DNA from: Amaranthus tricolor
Taxonomy: Eukaryota > Streptophyta > Magnoliopsida > Caryophyllales > Amaranthaceae
NCBI RefSeq assembly: GCF_026212465.1
Contig: NC_080052.1
Coordinates: 18,656,182-18,720,181 of the forward strand
Direction of reading: 5' to 3'
Length of the DNA stretch: 64,000 bases
Below, one piece after another: positions 46,243 through 59,478 of the stretch. The translations under genes were made by a program, and so were the position numbers. Below the pieces are notes generated by a model. It worked only from the letters and a program-made list of their open reading frames with translations. It did not search any database and was not told the DNA's origin. Position 1 is the stretch's first letter, and each line of letters starts with the position of its first letter.

Positions 46243-47733
46243 TAACAAACTAAATTGAAAAATTTTGCTGATTGAGTGACTACTATTACAAATTTATGTT
46301 TCGAAGTTTACAATGTCAATTGCAATAGCCAATAGTAGTTGTGATAGTGTTATGTATTGTGCCTTGCTTTTTATTTGTGCTTTATGTCTCTTTCGTAACG
46401 GCAAATAAATTCTTAAACAACTTTTTGCAGCACAAACATACAATTTTGTGTAAAACCAGTACACAGTCTTTCGGGTAACTACATTCTCTCTAAAATTTTT
46501 TCTTGAGTTAAAAGATTTTTTGACCACACTCTTCTTTATGGATATAAGTTACCATCTTTCTTCCCTTCTCAAACTTTGACCATAATTTCTATAAGAGGAA
46601 TATATTAGGGATGATGATGGTGAGGACAAATATACAACTGGAGATCCCTAAACAATTTTTTGCAACACAAATATACAAGTGGACATATGAAGAGTCATAT
46701 TACCAATTTTGCTATTATAGAATTTAGTAAAGATAATTGTTAGGGAAAAAACTCAAATTAGTTGGGGATTGGAACAATAAAACAGTATAGGAAAAAAAAT
46801 TAAACAAAAGCAAAAGAATACAACAACACGGATGTGGGGCAAAATCCCAAGATCAAACGGTTCTTGGACTATAAATTCCACTTGTGAACAATTGTGTTTT
46901 TATTTTGGACTAGATAAAATTAATTAGTCATTAAGTCTGTGTTAGCGGAACGATTTGTCTCAAGAGAGATTATGTTGGTGTGAGTTTTTTTTTTTTTTTT
47001 TTTTTTTGTTATCTAGCCCAGACCATCTTTAAGTTTACATAAAGATATTCTTTAAGGACCTTCTTTGATACCCAGGTTAGTAAGAATCTCAGGTCAAAAC
47101 CTACTAAATCCTTTTCCAAATGCAAAGTGATCCTTAGCTTGGAGGGATAATACTAGGGTTTGTTTTGTGGCCTAAGACCTAAGATAAATGATTAAATTAT
47201 CTTATCTTGCTAGAGTAAATGACGAACTTTATGTCAGAATGATTGATTTCAATTATTTATTTAGATTATTTATTTAGAGAAAGTTGTACCTTAGCCTAAT
47301 CATTGGAACGGATAGAGAACTATAGCTGCACTATCCACACCACAACTCTCATTTAATGCGCTGTCCTTGGTGCGATTTTAAGAGAACTCCCCCCAGACCA
47401 TTAGTTATGGATATAGATCCTACCTTGAGGCCCCATATCCAGACACATGCAAATTAAAAGACAAACTTATTGATGTTTAGAGTTCTTGATTACACCTTAA
47501 TCCAACTCTAATAAATAGAGTCACTCACAATTAGATTTCTAAGAGATATTGAAAACCCCCCAAAATTTCTTAAACCTAATTTTATGCCTTTATCTCTATG
47601 TAACACCCTATAATTAGGTTCTATTTTAAAAACACATTTCAAGAAAAACATAAACCAAATTCTAATCATGGGAGAGTTACACCCACATTTATTTCTAAAA
47701 AATAAATATAAAGCTAAACAACTACTTTTGTAA
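46243..47733. other. Intergenic DNA, no gene recognised
   Basis: Contains a long T run (about 46987-47008). A stretch starting TGTAACACCC at about 47601, a common Gypsy LTR start, may be LTR debris that continues beyond the foldback element at 47743. Confidence 0.45.
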
Positions 47734-47742
47734 TATAATTTA

Positions 47743-47983
47743 GAGAAAATTATAATAAACTACCTATTCTATACCCCTCTTTGCAAAAAACTACCTTATC
47801 TAAAATTTTTTGCAAAAAACTACCTTATATAATACATTTCTTTGCAAAAGACTACCTTATAACGGTTTTTAGCAATTGACCGTTAAAATTAACCGTTGAC
47901 TATCACGTGATAGTCACGTGACCTTAAAAAAAATTTTTAAAAAAATAATAATAATAATTATGATTATCATTATTTTTTTTATT

Positions 47984-48070
<87 letters not shown>

Positions 48071-48100
48071 TTTAATTTTTATTATTATTATTTTTTTAAA

Positions 48101-48134
<34 letters not shown>

Positions 48135-48302
48135 TATTTCTATTTTTATTTTTGTTTTTATTTTTAATTTTATTTTTATTATTTTATTTTTATTATTTTT
48201 AATTTTAATTATTATTATTATTATTATTATTATTTTAAAAAAAAAATTTATTTTTATTATTATTATTTTTTTTATTTCTATTTTTATTTTTATTTTTTTA
48301 GG

Positions 48303-48377
<75 letters not shown>

Positions 48378-48420
48378 TTAATTTTTATTAATAATAATAA
48401 TAATAATTTTTATTATTATT

Positions 48421-48456
<36 letters not shown>

Positions 48457-48569
48457 ATTTTTATTTTTATTTTTATTTTTATTTTTTTTATTATTTTTTA
48501 TTATTTTTATTTTACTTTTATTTTTATTATTATTTTTATTATTATTTTTATTTTTTATCATGATTTTTA

Positions 48570-48622
<53 letters not shown>

Positions 48623-48855
48623 GTTTATTATTATTATTATTATTGTTTTTTTTTTTTTTTTTTTAATTTTTTAAGGTCACGTGACTACCACGTGATAGTC
48701 AACGGTTAATTTTAACGGTCAAATGCTAAAAACCGTTATAAGGTAGTCTTTTGCAAAGAAATGTATTATATAAGGTAGTTTTTTACAAAAAATTTTAGAT
48801 AAGGTACTTTTTTGCAAAGAGAGGCATAGAATAGGTAGTTTATTATAATTTTCTC
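47743..48855. mobile_element. Large foldback element with ATT-repeat loop, 9-bp TSD
   Basis: Two arms of about 190 bp (47743-47930 and 48664-48855) are inverted copies with about six differences (97% identity). The flanks TATAATTTA at 47734-47742 and 48856-48864 match at all nine bases. Each arm has three direct copies of a TTTGCAAAAAACTACCTTAT-like word and two CACGTG boxes close together. The loop is almost pure A/T. No coding capacity. A 9-bp duplication points to Mutator-type transposase (inference). Confidence 0.85.
47931..48663. repeat. ATT microsatellite forming the foldback loop
   Basis: About 730 bp, nearly all ATT/TTA triplets with T-rich interruptions and hardly any G or C. Open frames of poly-Ile, Leu, Tyr and Phe in it are products of the repeat, not genes. 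Confidence 0.9.
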
Positions 48856-48864
48856 TATAATTTA

Positions 48865-49544
48865 ATAAATTTAAACAACTAAACAAATCTTACAACCCAA
48901 ACAAGTTTTAAACCCAATTCTAAATCTTTATAAAGGTTAATCAACTGAAAATCACAGTTCAGACAATTGAGATATGACTACTAATAAAAATTAAGAATGC
49001 AAGATTCTCATGCGATTATTAACCTGCAAAATAAAAATGCAAGAAAACAAGGGAGAAACTCCCAAAATCAAGAAATTGAGTAATTCTAACTCCATTCCGT
49101 AAAATAATTATGATTAATAAAAAAAGTGTAAGAAAAAAATAATTAAGTTGAAAATTTTTTTTCTGCATGTAAGGTAGCATCACATAAGTCAATTATTAAT
49201 TGATATTTAATAATGACAATAATATTTTTAATCATTAAGTTAAGGAAACGAAAATGCCAGTAAGTCGAGGTTTTACCCATATATCTACTTTAACAAGAGG
49301 TCGTCACTTCAATAATTAAGGCTAGTAGAGTAGTATCAGGTAACCAAAGTATGCCCACCCCTCGTACTTGCATCACAACAAATAAAAGAAAGGCCAAACA
49401 TCTTTTGTACAAAATATCATAAAAGAAAACCTTTCAGCAGATATACTAACCAACAAGGCAAGTTGCTCAACAGGCCAATACTTGGATCACAACAAGTAGG
49501 AGGGCTTTATTTCTCTCATGTATTACTTTAACTGATATAATATA
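48865..49544. other. Non-coding DNA between the two foldback elements
   Basis: AT-rich; no recognised gene. The first 200 bp may continue the LTR-like DNA left of 47743. Confidence 0.45.
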
Positions 49545-49553
49545 TTTTAATAA

Positions 49554-50580
49554 AGAAAAATTAGAAGAAACTACCTAATCTATAGGTCTATTTGCAAAAA
49601 ACTACCTTATGTATTATTTTTTTTTTGCAAAAAACTACCTAATGTAATATATTTATCTGCAAATGACTACCACTTAACAAAAAACATTAAAACGTTACGT
49701 TTCAGGGTTTGACCAATTTGAGAGGTAAAGTTGTTTACGTGGCGATTTCTCATTGGTCCTCATATTTTAAAATAATTAAAAATTAAAACACATAAATTAA
49801 CAAAATAAAAATAAAAGATATTGAGCGTCATTTTCACCCATCATAACTTTTTTTTCAAAAAACAGACGTCGCGATTATCCTAATGGGTAACTCTTTCGTA
49901 AATCCGGTCGAAACAAGTACTTATTTGCTTATTTCCCAACACGTAAACCGAAAAAGATATTTAACGTCGTTTTTATCTATCAAAACGATGATTTTTCAAA
50001 AAAATGGACGTAACAATTATCCTTATGGAATAACTCTTTCGAAAATTCGGTAGGAACAAGTACTTATTCGCCTATTTTCCAAAATGTAAACCGAGAAAGA
50101 GTTATCCCATAAGAGTAATTCCGAAGTTCGTTTTTTGAAAAATCATTGTTATGATGGGTAAAAATGATGTTAAATATCTTTTTCGGTTTACATGTCGGAA
50201 AATAGGCAAAAAAGTACTTGTTTCGACCGGATTTCCGAAGGAGTTATCCCATTGGAATGCGACATCCGTTTTTTGAAAAAAAATCGTTACGATGGTTTAA
50301 AATGACGTCAAATATCTTTTATTTTTATTTTGTTGATTTATGAGTTTTAATTTTTAATTATTTTAACATACGAGGATCAATGAGATACTGCCACATAGAC
50401 AACTTAAACTCTCAAATTGGTCAAACCCTTAAACTTAACGGTCAATTAACGTTTTCCGTTAAGTGGTAGTTATTTGCAGAGAAATATATCACATTAAATA
50501 GTTTTTTGCAAAAGAAAAAATACATAAGGTAGTTTTTTGCAAATAAACCAATAAATTAGGTAGTTTGTTATAAATTTTTC
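49554..50580. mobile_element. Second large foldback element, 9-bp TSD
   Basis: 1,027 bp whose halves are inverted copies: outer arms of about 250 bp share CTACCTAAT, TTTTTTGCAAAAAACTACCT, TTGACCAATTTGAGAG and AAAATAAAAATAAAAGATAT, and the inner part repeats GGTCGAAACAAGTACTTATT and AACCGAAAAAGATATTTAAC in both directions. The flanks TTTTAATAA at 49545-49553 and 50581-50589 match exactly. It shares the TTTGCAAAAAACTACCTTAT arm word with 47743-48855, so the two are related. Confidence 0.82.
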
Positions 50581-50589
50581 TTTTAATAA

Positions 50590-51712
50590 TTAGTCATGAG
50601 CATGCAATCATGTAATCAAGCAGTACATTTCATTTTGTCCTCAAACTTAAAACTTAAAAGTTTAACGTCAATATATTAAAAGTTAGAAAGATGGTTTAAT
50701 GGCCTCACATTACCTCTCATTTAAGGAAATTTCTCCCTAAAAACTTGTATGTTCAAAAATATCACGATAACACTTTCTCATCTCTACTTCAGTTTCTTAA
50801 GTTGCTTCTTCAGTGTTGGGTTGTCCATACAATCAACTTAATTTTTTTTGTTTCGGATACATCTTGTTTTGATAACAAAGATTTTTACAAAACCATCATT
50901 AATAAACAAAATTTGTAATTATCTCATATAATCAACAAAATATACATTTCAGCCTTCAAAATCCCCAAAATTCAAATAACCACAACAAAGAAATACAAAA
51001 TTCAAACCTTCATCAATTATATATTTAATAAAAATAAATCTTAAAACTAAATAATAGTACTTTAATAGCTACTAAATTTACATTCATGTACCTATCAACA
51101 AGTCAAAATACAAGGACATTTGCCTAACTCATCCTCGACCTCTCCATTATTTCATCTACAAGATCAGCGTCCTCATTGACATTGACATCCTCTCCTTCAG
51201 TCTCATACCGATCATAAATATCCATTGTATGAGTAAAACCTTCTTCTTCGTACACATTTTGTGGAACAATGTTTCTTTGGTGAACTCCCTTCTCACCAAG
51301 TCAAACTAAACCATAATATTGCGGTTTAAACCCACGCAGAAGTATGTACTCCAATAAGAATGTCAACACTATTGAGCGTTAATACAATGCCACACTAACT
51401 TGATGTTCGACAACAATATTACAAAATTTCATTAACCTCATCCACAAATTCTGACAGTTCAATGCAACCATACATCCAAGAATGCTCTTTTGTCACCTAA
51501 AATGATATTAAAAAAAGTTGTGCTTTTAATTTATTTATATTGAAAAAGACATACACTAACTAATAAAGTAATATTCGACATCCAAGAACAGTCCTAGACG
51601 AGGACTACTGGGACTGTTCAAGACTTACTCCTAATGAGTAAGTTTTGAACGGGTAACTAGGCATAAGATTATGCGTCAACTTTTAATTAATCCAACCATA
51701 TTGAAATTGCAA

Positions 51713-51780
<68 letters not shown>

Positions 51781-52139
51781 GAGATTCAACAATATAATTA
51801 AAATTCATATATTTGTTCAAATTTAGTCCACTCTACTAACAGAACATATTAACTCCAAAAGAGGCCCCTTTTTTATATAAAATACACGTAAATCAAAACC
51901 ATTAGTCAACTCATTATACAAACTTCAAAGTATATAAATTCCAAAAATAACAGTTGCATACATAATTAAAATAACACTTAATTCAAATAAAAAAAATCAT
52001 TTAACCCTAAAATAATTTTCAAACAAATTTCCAAAATAACAATTTCCAAAAATAAATTTTCTGTGTTCTCATGTTATTATGTGAATTATTTGCTTGAATA
52101 ACGTGAATGTGATATTAATCACATGTTAAAAATTATGTT
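50590..52139. other. Non-coding or unrecognised DNA with an AAT microsatellite
   Basis: Bases 51707-51780 are an (AAT)n run of about 24 units. On the minus strand 51124-51300 is open and acidic (MDIYDRYETEGEDVNVNEDA), ending MERSRMS, and looks like the C-terminus of a protein, but upstream frames are broken and no family was recognised. It may be transposase debris. Confidence 0.35.
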
Positions 52140-52149
52140 AGATGACGAG

Positions 52150-55100
52150 GAACGGCAACACTTCCACCGCTTAGGAAGCCAGGATCCGAAAGTTAGAAGA
52201 ATAATTGACAAGAATGGAGAGGGTAAGCGAGCGGCTGCTCAACCTGATGGAGAGCCAGACTCGACATCAAGACAACAATGATGGCAAGTATTTTAAGGCT
52301 ATGGCAACCCATTGCCCACCTTAGTATGATGGGGCAGCTGACCCGGTCTGTTTTGAGGACTGGCTTTCTCACATGGAGAAACTGTTACAAGTGATCAATT
52401 TCCCGGAGAGCATGAAAGTGAAACTGCTTTCCTTCTATCTTATTAGCCCTGCTGAGATGTGGTGGCGTACTGTTAAGCCCTCCATGGCCACTGCTTCTTA
52501 GGAGGAGTTTCTTAAAACTCTTCGTGAGCAGTTCTACCCATCTTCTCTTCAACGTAAAAAGGAGAATGAATTCTTACTTTTGCGTCAGGGTCTCATGTCC
52601 GTCGTTGAGTACAATAGAAAATTCAATGAATTGTCTCGCTTTACTACTAATATTGTTAGTGCTGAGAAAGTTTGTGCATCTCGTTTCTTTGAAGGTATTA
52701 ATCTTAAGATCCAGAAGTGGATCGGAAAATACTCTGACTTTCGAGATCTTTATGACTGAGCACTCGAATTTGAGAGGATCCCTAATAAAGAAGATGGTGC
52801 AAACAAAAGGAAGTTTAGTGTTGGCAAAAACATCAATAAGAGCAAGAAGCCCAACAATTGGGTGCGTAAACCCTTCTAACCATCAGCTTCAGTAAAACCA
52901 ATGGTGTGGAAGTGTCGTTTGTGTGGTAAGGATCATAGAGGGCATTCCTGCATTGGCAAGATCATTTGCTATAAGTGCAAGCAAGAAGGCCACATTGCTA
53001 CTGAGTGTAGATCAGGTTTTCAGCCAGGAGTTGGGAGTTCGGGGTGCTACAGGTACTTCTGGGTCTTCTGGTAATAGGAATCTGAACAATTTAGGAAAGA
53101 AGATTATTGGACTACATGCCATTAGTGGTTACATTGATAATCTGCATGAGGAGTTTGAAGGTAAAGGCATTTCTGGTCATTTTATGGTTGCAAAATCTTC
53201 TGCACATATTCTTTTTGGTTCTGGAGCCGATCGATCTTTTATCTCTACCTCTTTTCTTTATAAATCCTCTATCTCTCTTGAACCTCGGAAACTTAAGCTC
53301 CAAATTCTACTACCTGACGGTTCACCATTCTTATGTGATCGTGTCTTTCTTAACTTCCCTCTTAAGATTTCAAACCAACATCTGCCTGCCTATTTAATAG
53401 TGTTTGAACTGGGTACATATGATATTATTTTGGGGATGGACTGGTTAGGACGTCATCATGCAGAGATTTTATGTAAAGAGAAGATCGTTCGGGTTAAGAC
53501 TCTAGAAGGAGAATTTTTGATTAGGAAAAATTCTAAGTTCCCCATTCACACTATTTCTGCAGTTCAAGCCATTAATATGATCAAGCAAGGAGACGAGGGA
53601 TATCTATGTTTTATTTCTAGTAGTGAGGAGAAAACCAAGTTAAGTCTTAAGGAAATCCTAATTGTTTGTAAATACCCTAACGTTTTCCCTGAGGATTTAC
53701 TTGGGTTACCTCCGAGGAGAGAGGTTGACTTCCATATTGATCTAATTCCTGATGCTACCCTTATCTCTAAGACTCCATACCGCTTTGCACCAGCTGAGTT
53801 AGCCGAGTTAAAGAAACAATCGGATGAGTTATTGGAGAAAGGTTTTATTCGACTTAGTGTGTCACCCTGGGGATTCCCTGTTTTGTTTGTAAAGAAGAAG
53901 GATGGAACAATGAGATTATGTATTGATTATAGGGAGATTAATAAGATTACTATTAAGAACCGATACCCTTTGCCTAGGATAGATGATCTGTTCGATCAGT
54001 TGAGAGGTGCTTAGGTGTTCTCTAAGATTGATTTAAAGTCTGGATATCATCAATTGAGGATGGCTGAGGAAGATGTTCCTAAGACGGCATTCCAAACCCG
54101 ATATGGACATTATGAGTTTTTGGAGATGCCATTTGGGTTAACAAATGCATCTGCGGCATTTATGAATTTAATGCAAAGTCATCTTCATCCTTATTTGGAT
54201 AAGTTTGTAGTTGTTTTTATCGATGATAACTTGGTATATTTGAGAAACAAGGAAAAACATGAAGAACACTTGAGGACGATTTTGGAGCTTTTGAGAAAAG
54301 AGAAATTGTATGGAAATTTTAGTAAGTGTGAGTTTTGGCTTGAGGAGATTGCCATCCTGGGTGATATTGTGTGTAAGGGTGGAATTTTAGTGGATCTTGA
54401 GAAGATTAAAGCGATAACTGACTGGCCAATTCCGAAAAATATGACTGAAGTTAGGAGCTTTTTAGGATTAGCTAGGTACTATAGGAAATATGTTGAAAAC
54501 TTTTCTAAGGTTGCTCGCCCTATGTTTGAGTTGTTGAAGAAAGGGATACGATTTTAGTGGAATGAGAGGCACACGATTGCTTTTGAGGAATTAAAGAAGA
54601 AACTTACTACTGCCCCTATTTTAGCAATGCCTGATTGTTGCAAGCCATTCGAGGTCTATTATGATGCTTCATTCGAAGGCTTGGGTTGTGTACTTATGCA
54701 AGAAGAAAGGGTTATAGCTTATGCATCAAGGCAGTTGAGGTCACATGAGGTGAATTATCCCATGCATGACATTGAACTTGCTGCAGTGATCTTTGCTCTG
54801 AAGTTGTGGAGACACTATTTGTGTGGGTTACCATGTAAGATCTATACCGATCATCAAAACTTGAGGTATGTCTTCAAATAGAAGGAACTGAACATTCGCC
54901 AAGGCGGTGGCTTGAGGTTATTAAGGATTATGATTTTGAGATTGTGTACCACCCTAGGAAGGCGAATAAGGTAGCTGATGCCTTGAGTAGGAAATCGAGA
55001 GTGCCCGTGAATGACATTATGACTGTACCTTGGGAGTTGTACCGTGAGATGCAGAGTTTAGGAGCGATGACTGTACAACCCACTTTGTTCGATCGTATCA

Positions 55101-56517
55101 TTGAAGCACAACTTGAAGATCCAGAGATTGTTGAATTGATTCATAGAGTTGAGGATAATGAGACTAATGCTTTTTAGTTAGGACAAAGAGGAGAGTCGAG
55201 GATGAATGGTAGATTGTGTGTTCCAAATCAACTTGATTGAAGAATGAGATTTTAAAGGAAGGTCATCAGAGTTTGTTTCCCTTATATCCAGGTCGTGATA
55301 AAATGACTGAAGAGATTAGAGAGCTATTTTGGTGGAAAGGCCTAAGAAAGGATGTATCCGATTTTGTATCCAAGTGTTTAGTTTTCCAGAGGGTAAAGTT
55401 TGAAAGACAAAAGAGTTCGGGATTGCTTCAGTTATTGCCTGTCCCCGATTGGAAGTGGGACTCGATTTCTATGGACTTTATAGTAGGATTACCGAGGACC
55501 CGGCGAGGGAATGATGCTATTTGGGTTATAGTCGACAGATTGACCAAGGTTGCTAGGTTTGTGCTGATGAAGAATACTTGGGGAGCCAATCATTTAGAGG
55601 TTGCCTATGTTCGAGAAATTGTTAGGCTTCATGGAGTCCCGAGGATTATCGTTTCAGATCGGGATCCGAAGTTTTTATTGAGGTTTTAGGAAAAGCTATA
55701 GGAAGCTTTTGGGACTAAATTATGCTTGAGTACTGCTTTTCATCCTGCGACTGTTGGACAGACTGAGAGAACCATTCAAACCTTAGAGTATCTCTTGAGA
55801 TGTTGTGTTTTAGACTTTGGAGGCTCTTGAGAATATAAATTACCAATGGTGGAGTTCGCCTACAACAACAGTTTTCAATCTAGCATTAAGATGGCACCGA
55901 ATGAAGCTCTATATGGAAGAAAGTGTCGAGCACCTTTGTGTTGGGATTTGATTGATAGGACCGTACCAGAAGGTCCAGATGTGATTCAAGAGTCCATTGA
56001 TGCTTTGAAGATTGTTCAACAAAACATGAGAGCAGCACAGAGGCGACAAATGAGCTATGCTGATAATCGCTGAAGGATGTTGCAATTCGAGGTTGGCGAC
56101 AAGGTATTCCTTAAGGTTTCACCTACGAGAGGTGTCCAGCGTTTTGGGGTTCGAGAAAAGTTGAGTCCAAAGTTCATTAGACCTTTTGAGATCCTAAGAA
56201 GAGTCGGAGAAGTTGCTTATGAGTTGGCTTTACCTCCGAGTTTGGCAAAAGTTCATAATGTGTTTCATGTTTCACAGTTGAGGAAATACGTTCATGTTCC
56301 ATCACATATGCTAGCCTATGAACCACTTCTAATCAATGAGTCCTTAGCCTATGAAGAGAGACCTATCAGGATTTTGGACACTCGAGTAAAGGAATTGAGG
56401 AACTCTAGGATCCTGTTAGTCAAGGTTCTGTGGTCAAACCACGGAGTCAAGGAAGCTACTTGGGAGAAAGAGGCAGACATAAGAGAGCAATACCCTAGCA
56501 TTTTCGGTAAGTTCTAG
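52150..56517 (+). pseudogene. Gypsy polyprotein with many nonsense mutations
   Basis: Gag (52320-52760) is followed by the zinc knuckle [14 protein letters not shown] (52969-53010), protease with [11 protein letters not shown] (the usual catalytic Asp of DSGA is Gly), reverse transcriptase ([24 protein letters not shown] keeps the catalytic pair), RNase H ([15 protein letters not shown]), integrase (SMDFIVGLPRTRRGNDAIWV, VSDRDPKF, FHPATVGQTERT) and a C-terminus FHVSQLRKYVHVPSH then VKVLWSNHGVKEATWEKE, which is chromodomain-like and typical of Del/Tekay. At least eleven stop codons sit where relatives have Gln, Arg or Trp (for example TAG at 54012, 54555, 54879 and 55175). Frameshifts lie near 54903 and 55236. 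Confidence 0.92.
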
Positions 56518-56550
56518 TTTCGGTACGAAACTATCTTAAAAGGGAAGAAT

Positions 56551-59478
56551 TGTAACTGACTCAACATTCTTGATTTAATCATTTATGATTAGTTCTTAAT
56601 TCATTCAATTTAATTCCTAATTCTTGATTATTAAGCTCCAACCTTATTCTAAAAACCTATATTCCAACCAATTATTTTCTTTATCTTATATCTTTATTTA
56701 ATTTTCAATTTCTTATCTTGTTGATTTCATTTCCGATTTAGCTTTCAAGTTATTTATTATTTAATTTTCTTTTACTCGTCCGATTTGTTAAATTAATCCG
56801 GATATATTTATTTTTTTGGTTTCGGAATATTTTTTTATGAGCCCAAAGGTTTTTATTATTATCACGAAAATTTTTAAATCGTTTTTATTTTAGTTTTAGG
56901 TTTTCCAAAACTTTACGTTTAAAATTCTTATTTATAAATTAATTTCATTAATCATTATTTTAACGACATTAACGATTTTATCTAAACTATTTTAATCTAG
57001 TATAATTTTATCATTAACTTTAATTAAATTTTTAAGCAACTTTAATACCTAAACTAAATTTTATCATCAAAAATTTGCTTTGGTCAAAAATTTTCTTTTA
57101 TCTAAACCCATATAATTTTATACTTGTACACTTGTACAAGTAAATTTCATGAATCAAAAAAAAAAAATCAACCCCTCCCTTACTCCTATAACCCATGGTT
57201 GTATACTTGTATATGAAATCATGGGCCAAGCTTTTTTCTAATTTTTTAATCCAAATCCCCTTACCCATATGTCCCCCAAGTCTTAGTATTTAAAAGAACC
57301 CATGTTCTTGTAATTTACACTTAGCAAATTGGAGCAAAACACCCCTAATTAGCCCCTCCTAGCCGTACACTATCAAAACCTTAAGCCTCTTGATTTTGTT
57401 TCCATCTAATTTCTAATTTCACAAAATAACACATTTATATTCATTTCCTAATTATATTTTTTATATATGTTGATGAAACTCAAAAATAGAGCTTAGAACA
57501 CTAACTTAAATCATCATCATTTTGGGTTGGAAAAATATTTTGAGAGCTTATAAGAACATCACTTTTGGAGCTTTGAAGCTTGGAGTATTTAGCTTGGAGT
57601 ATTTAGCTTGGAGGAACTTACTTATTATTTTCCTAATTAGTACTAAGTACTAATCCTTGGTGTTACTATAGTATAACTTCTTACCCTACTCTTTATGTGG
57701 AATTTTACATTATATTTACCTTATAATATACTAAGTATGAAACACGTTAAGTTAAGGATTTTTAGTTAATGAAATTATGATTATATTATATTAATTATGT
57801 TTATGTTCATAGTATTTTAAGATAAACTTGTTTAGGAATTCAGGTTAAAAATTTTATTCCAGAAACGTTAAGTGTAAATTAATACCAGTATGTTTTATTT
57901 ATGTGTCATATTAGGTATATACTAAGTTGTTAGTTTAATAATTTTTTTTTTTGTTTTGTGAGCAATCCTATGAACATGTTATATTAACTAAGATTATATT
58001 AAAAATGTTGCTATTTAAGGGTCCTCAAAGTTATACTAAATATCTAATTAAAGAGTATAAGTTTATATTTTTAATAGATTATGTTAATTATTTAAATTTA
58101 TGATTTATTATGATGAATTAAATTTAGTTGTTTATAGGTGGAAAATATTCTAAAAGTAGGCTATAAAAAAATGAATAAAAGAAAAATAAAAATAATATAA
58201 TAAACACTTATATATTAAATAATATAATAAGTTACTAAATGTTTATAATAAGTTACAAATATATTTGTGAATAACCTTTTATAAGCATTAAATATTGAAG
58301 TTGTGAAAATCATAAAGTTTATTTGAAAATATTAATTTTCTTGAATTTATAAAATTTCACTTGAATTACAATAAAAAAAATATTAAAGTGTTTGAAAATT
58401 TCAGAGTTACCTGAAAACTTTAATTCTCGTGAAGTCGCAAAAAATAAAATAAAATAAAATAAAAATTTCAACATGATTATATTAGATAAAGGAAAATTGT
58501 CACCTAAGATTGTCAAACTCAAAGTAAAAGTGAACTTTTAGCAATAAAAATATGACGTGCTTGTGTAAAATTATCCGTGTATTGATTGAATTACCCTGAT
58601 AGTAAGGTAATGTCGAACCATGGTCCGGCATGTAAAAATCCCGGCACCTGTGTTAGCTGGCACGTAAACTGCAGTGTAAGACAGGGGATTAGCTACCTAT
58701 CTTGTAGAAGCTCGAGCATAATTGTACCGGAGGGGTGACGACTCCCACCACAGTTAGATATAAGACCTCGACCCTAATCTAGCTAGACCCTCACATATAT
58801 CAAGTATCATATTATTGTGCTTGTTGATCAGTGATAAACTTGATTACTATTGGTGCTATGATGCATGATACGGTTATAAGTATTAACGAAATGAACGTGC
58901 TTAAGTATTAGGATTATCAAGTTGTATAAGTGACAGTAATGTACTTCTGCCAGGGTTGAGAATGGTATCTTAAAATTATGGAACAGTAAAAGATTATAGT
59001 AAAAGTATATGGTGGTATCAATTAATTATAAGTTCGTACTTTAATTATTATTTTGTAAATATGGTGTATAAATTTTGTATGTTGAGGTGGATAGGGAATT
59101 ATGCTCGGTGTTAAGCGCTGATCAATTCAATCAGTTGTTATCCGTATCATGGATGACAGCAAATTACAGGATTTAGTTTCAAGTTCCGATATCTAAGCCG
59201 CAGCTACAATTTAGCTATGATATCGAGGACTTAGCTGCATTTTATTATCCCTTGATATTGATGATCTTGATGTACTTAAATTTACTTGTTTTTGGATCAA
59301 ACGATATGTATTTGATTTTCCAACTCTGATGTAATATTTATCGTTTGTCATAAATAGTTTTTAGTTTTTTTTAAAGTTTTAGTAGATCGGCATTTTGAGA
59401 CTCCCACATTATTATAAACATTGTCATTAATGTTAATTACATATCGAGATTGTCGCTCCTGCTACACATGATCTTTAG
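56551..59478 (+). repeat. 3' LTR of the Gypsy element
   Basis: Begins TGTAACTGAC just after the purine tract AAAAGGGAAGAAT. A length of about 2.9 kb suits Del/Tekay LTRs. The internal block near 58620-58790 (GGTCCGGCATG, CCGGCACCTG, GGAGGGGTGACGACTCCC) is GC-richer than the rest. No second LTR is available for dating and the 3' end is not certain. Confidence 0.65.

Larger units (their letters stand above)
52140..59478 (+). mobile_element. Ty3/Gypsy chromovirus (Del/Tekay-like), 5' truncated
   Basis: Gag, protease, reverse transcriptase, RNase H, integrase and a chromo-like C-terminus occur in Gypsy order, followed by a purine tract and a long 3' LTR from 56551. No 5' LTR or primer-binding site was found left of 52140, so the element is truncated. 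The right limit is where Copia sequence begins, and the true LTR end is uncertain. Confidence 0.88.

Noticed and set aside
46294..46527. Minus-strand 77-codon frame
   Set aside because: Lies in AT-rich DNA with no domain or supporting context.
47918..48202. 94- and 60-codon open frames of Ile, Leu, Tyr and Phe
   Set aside because: Translation of the ATT microsatellite in the foldback loop.
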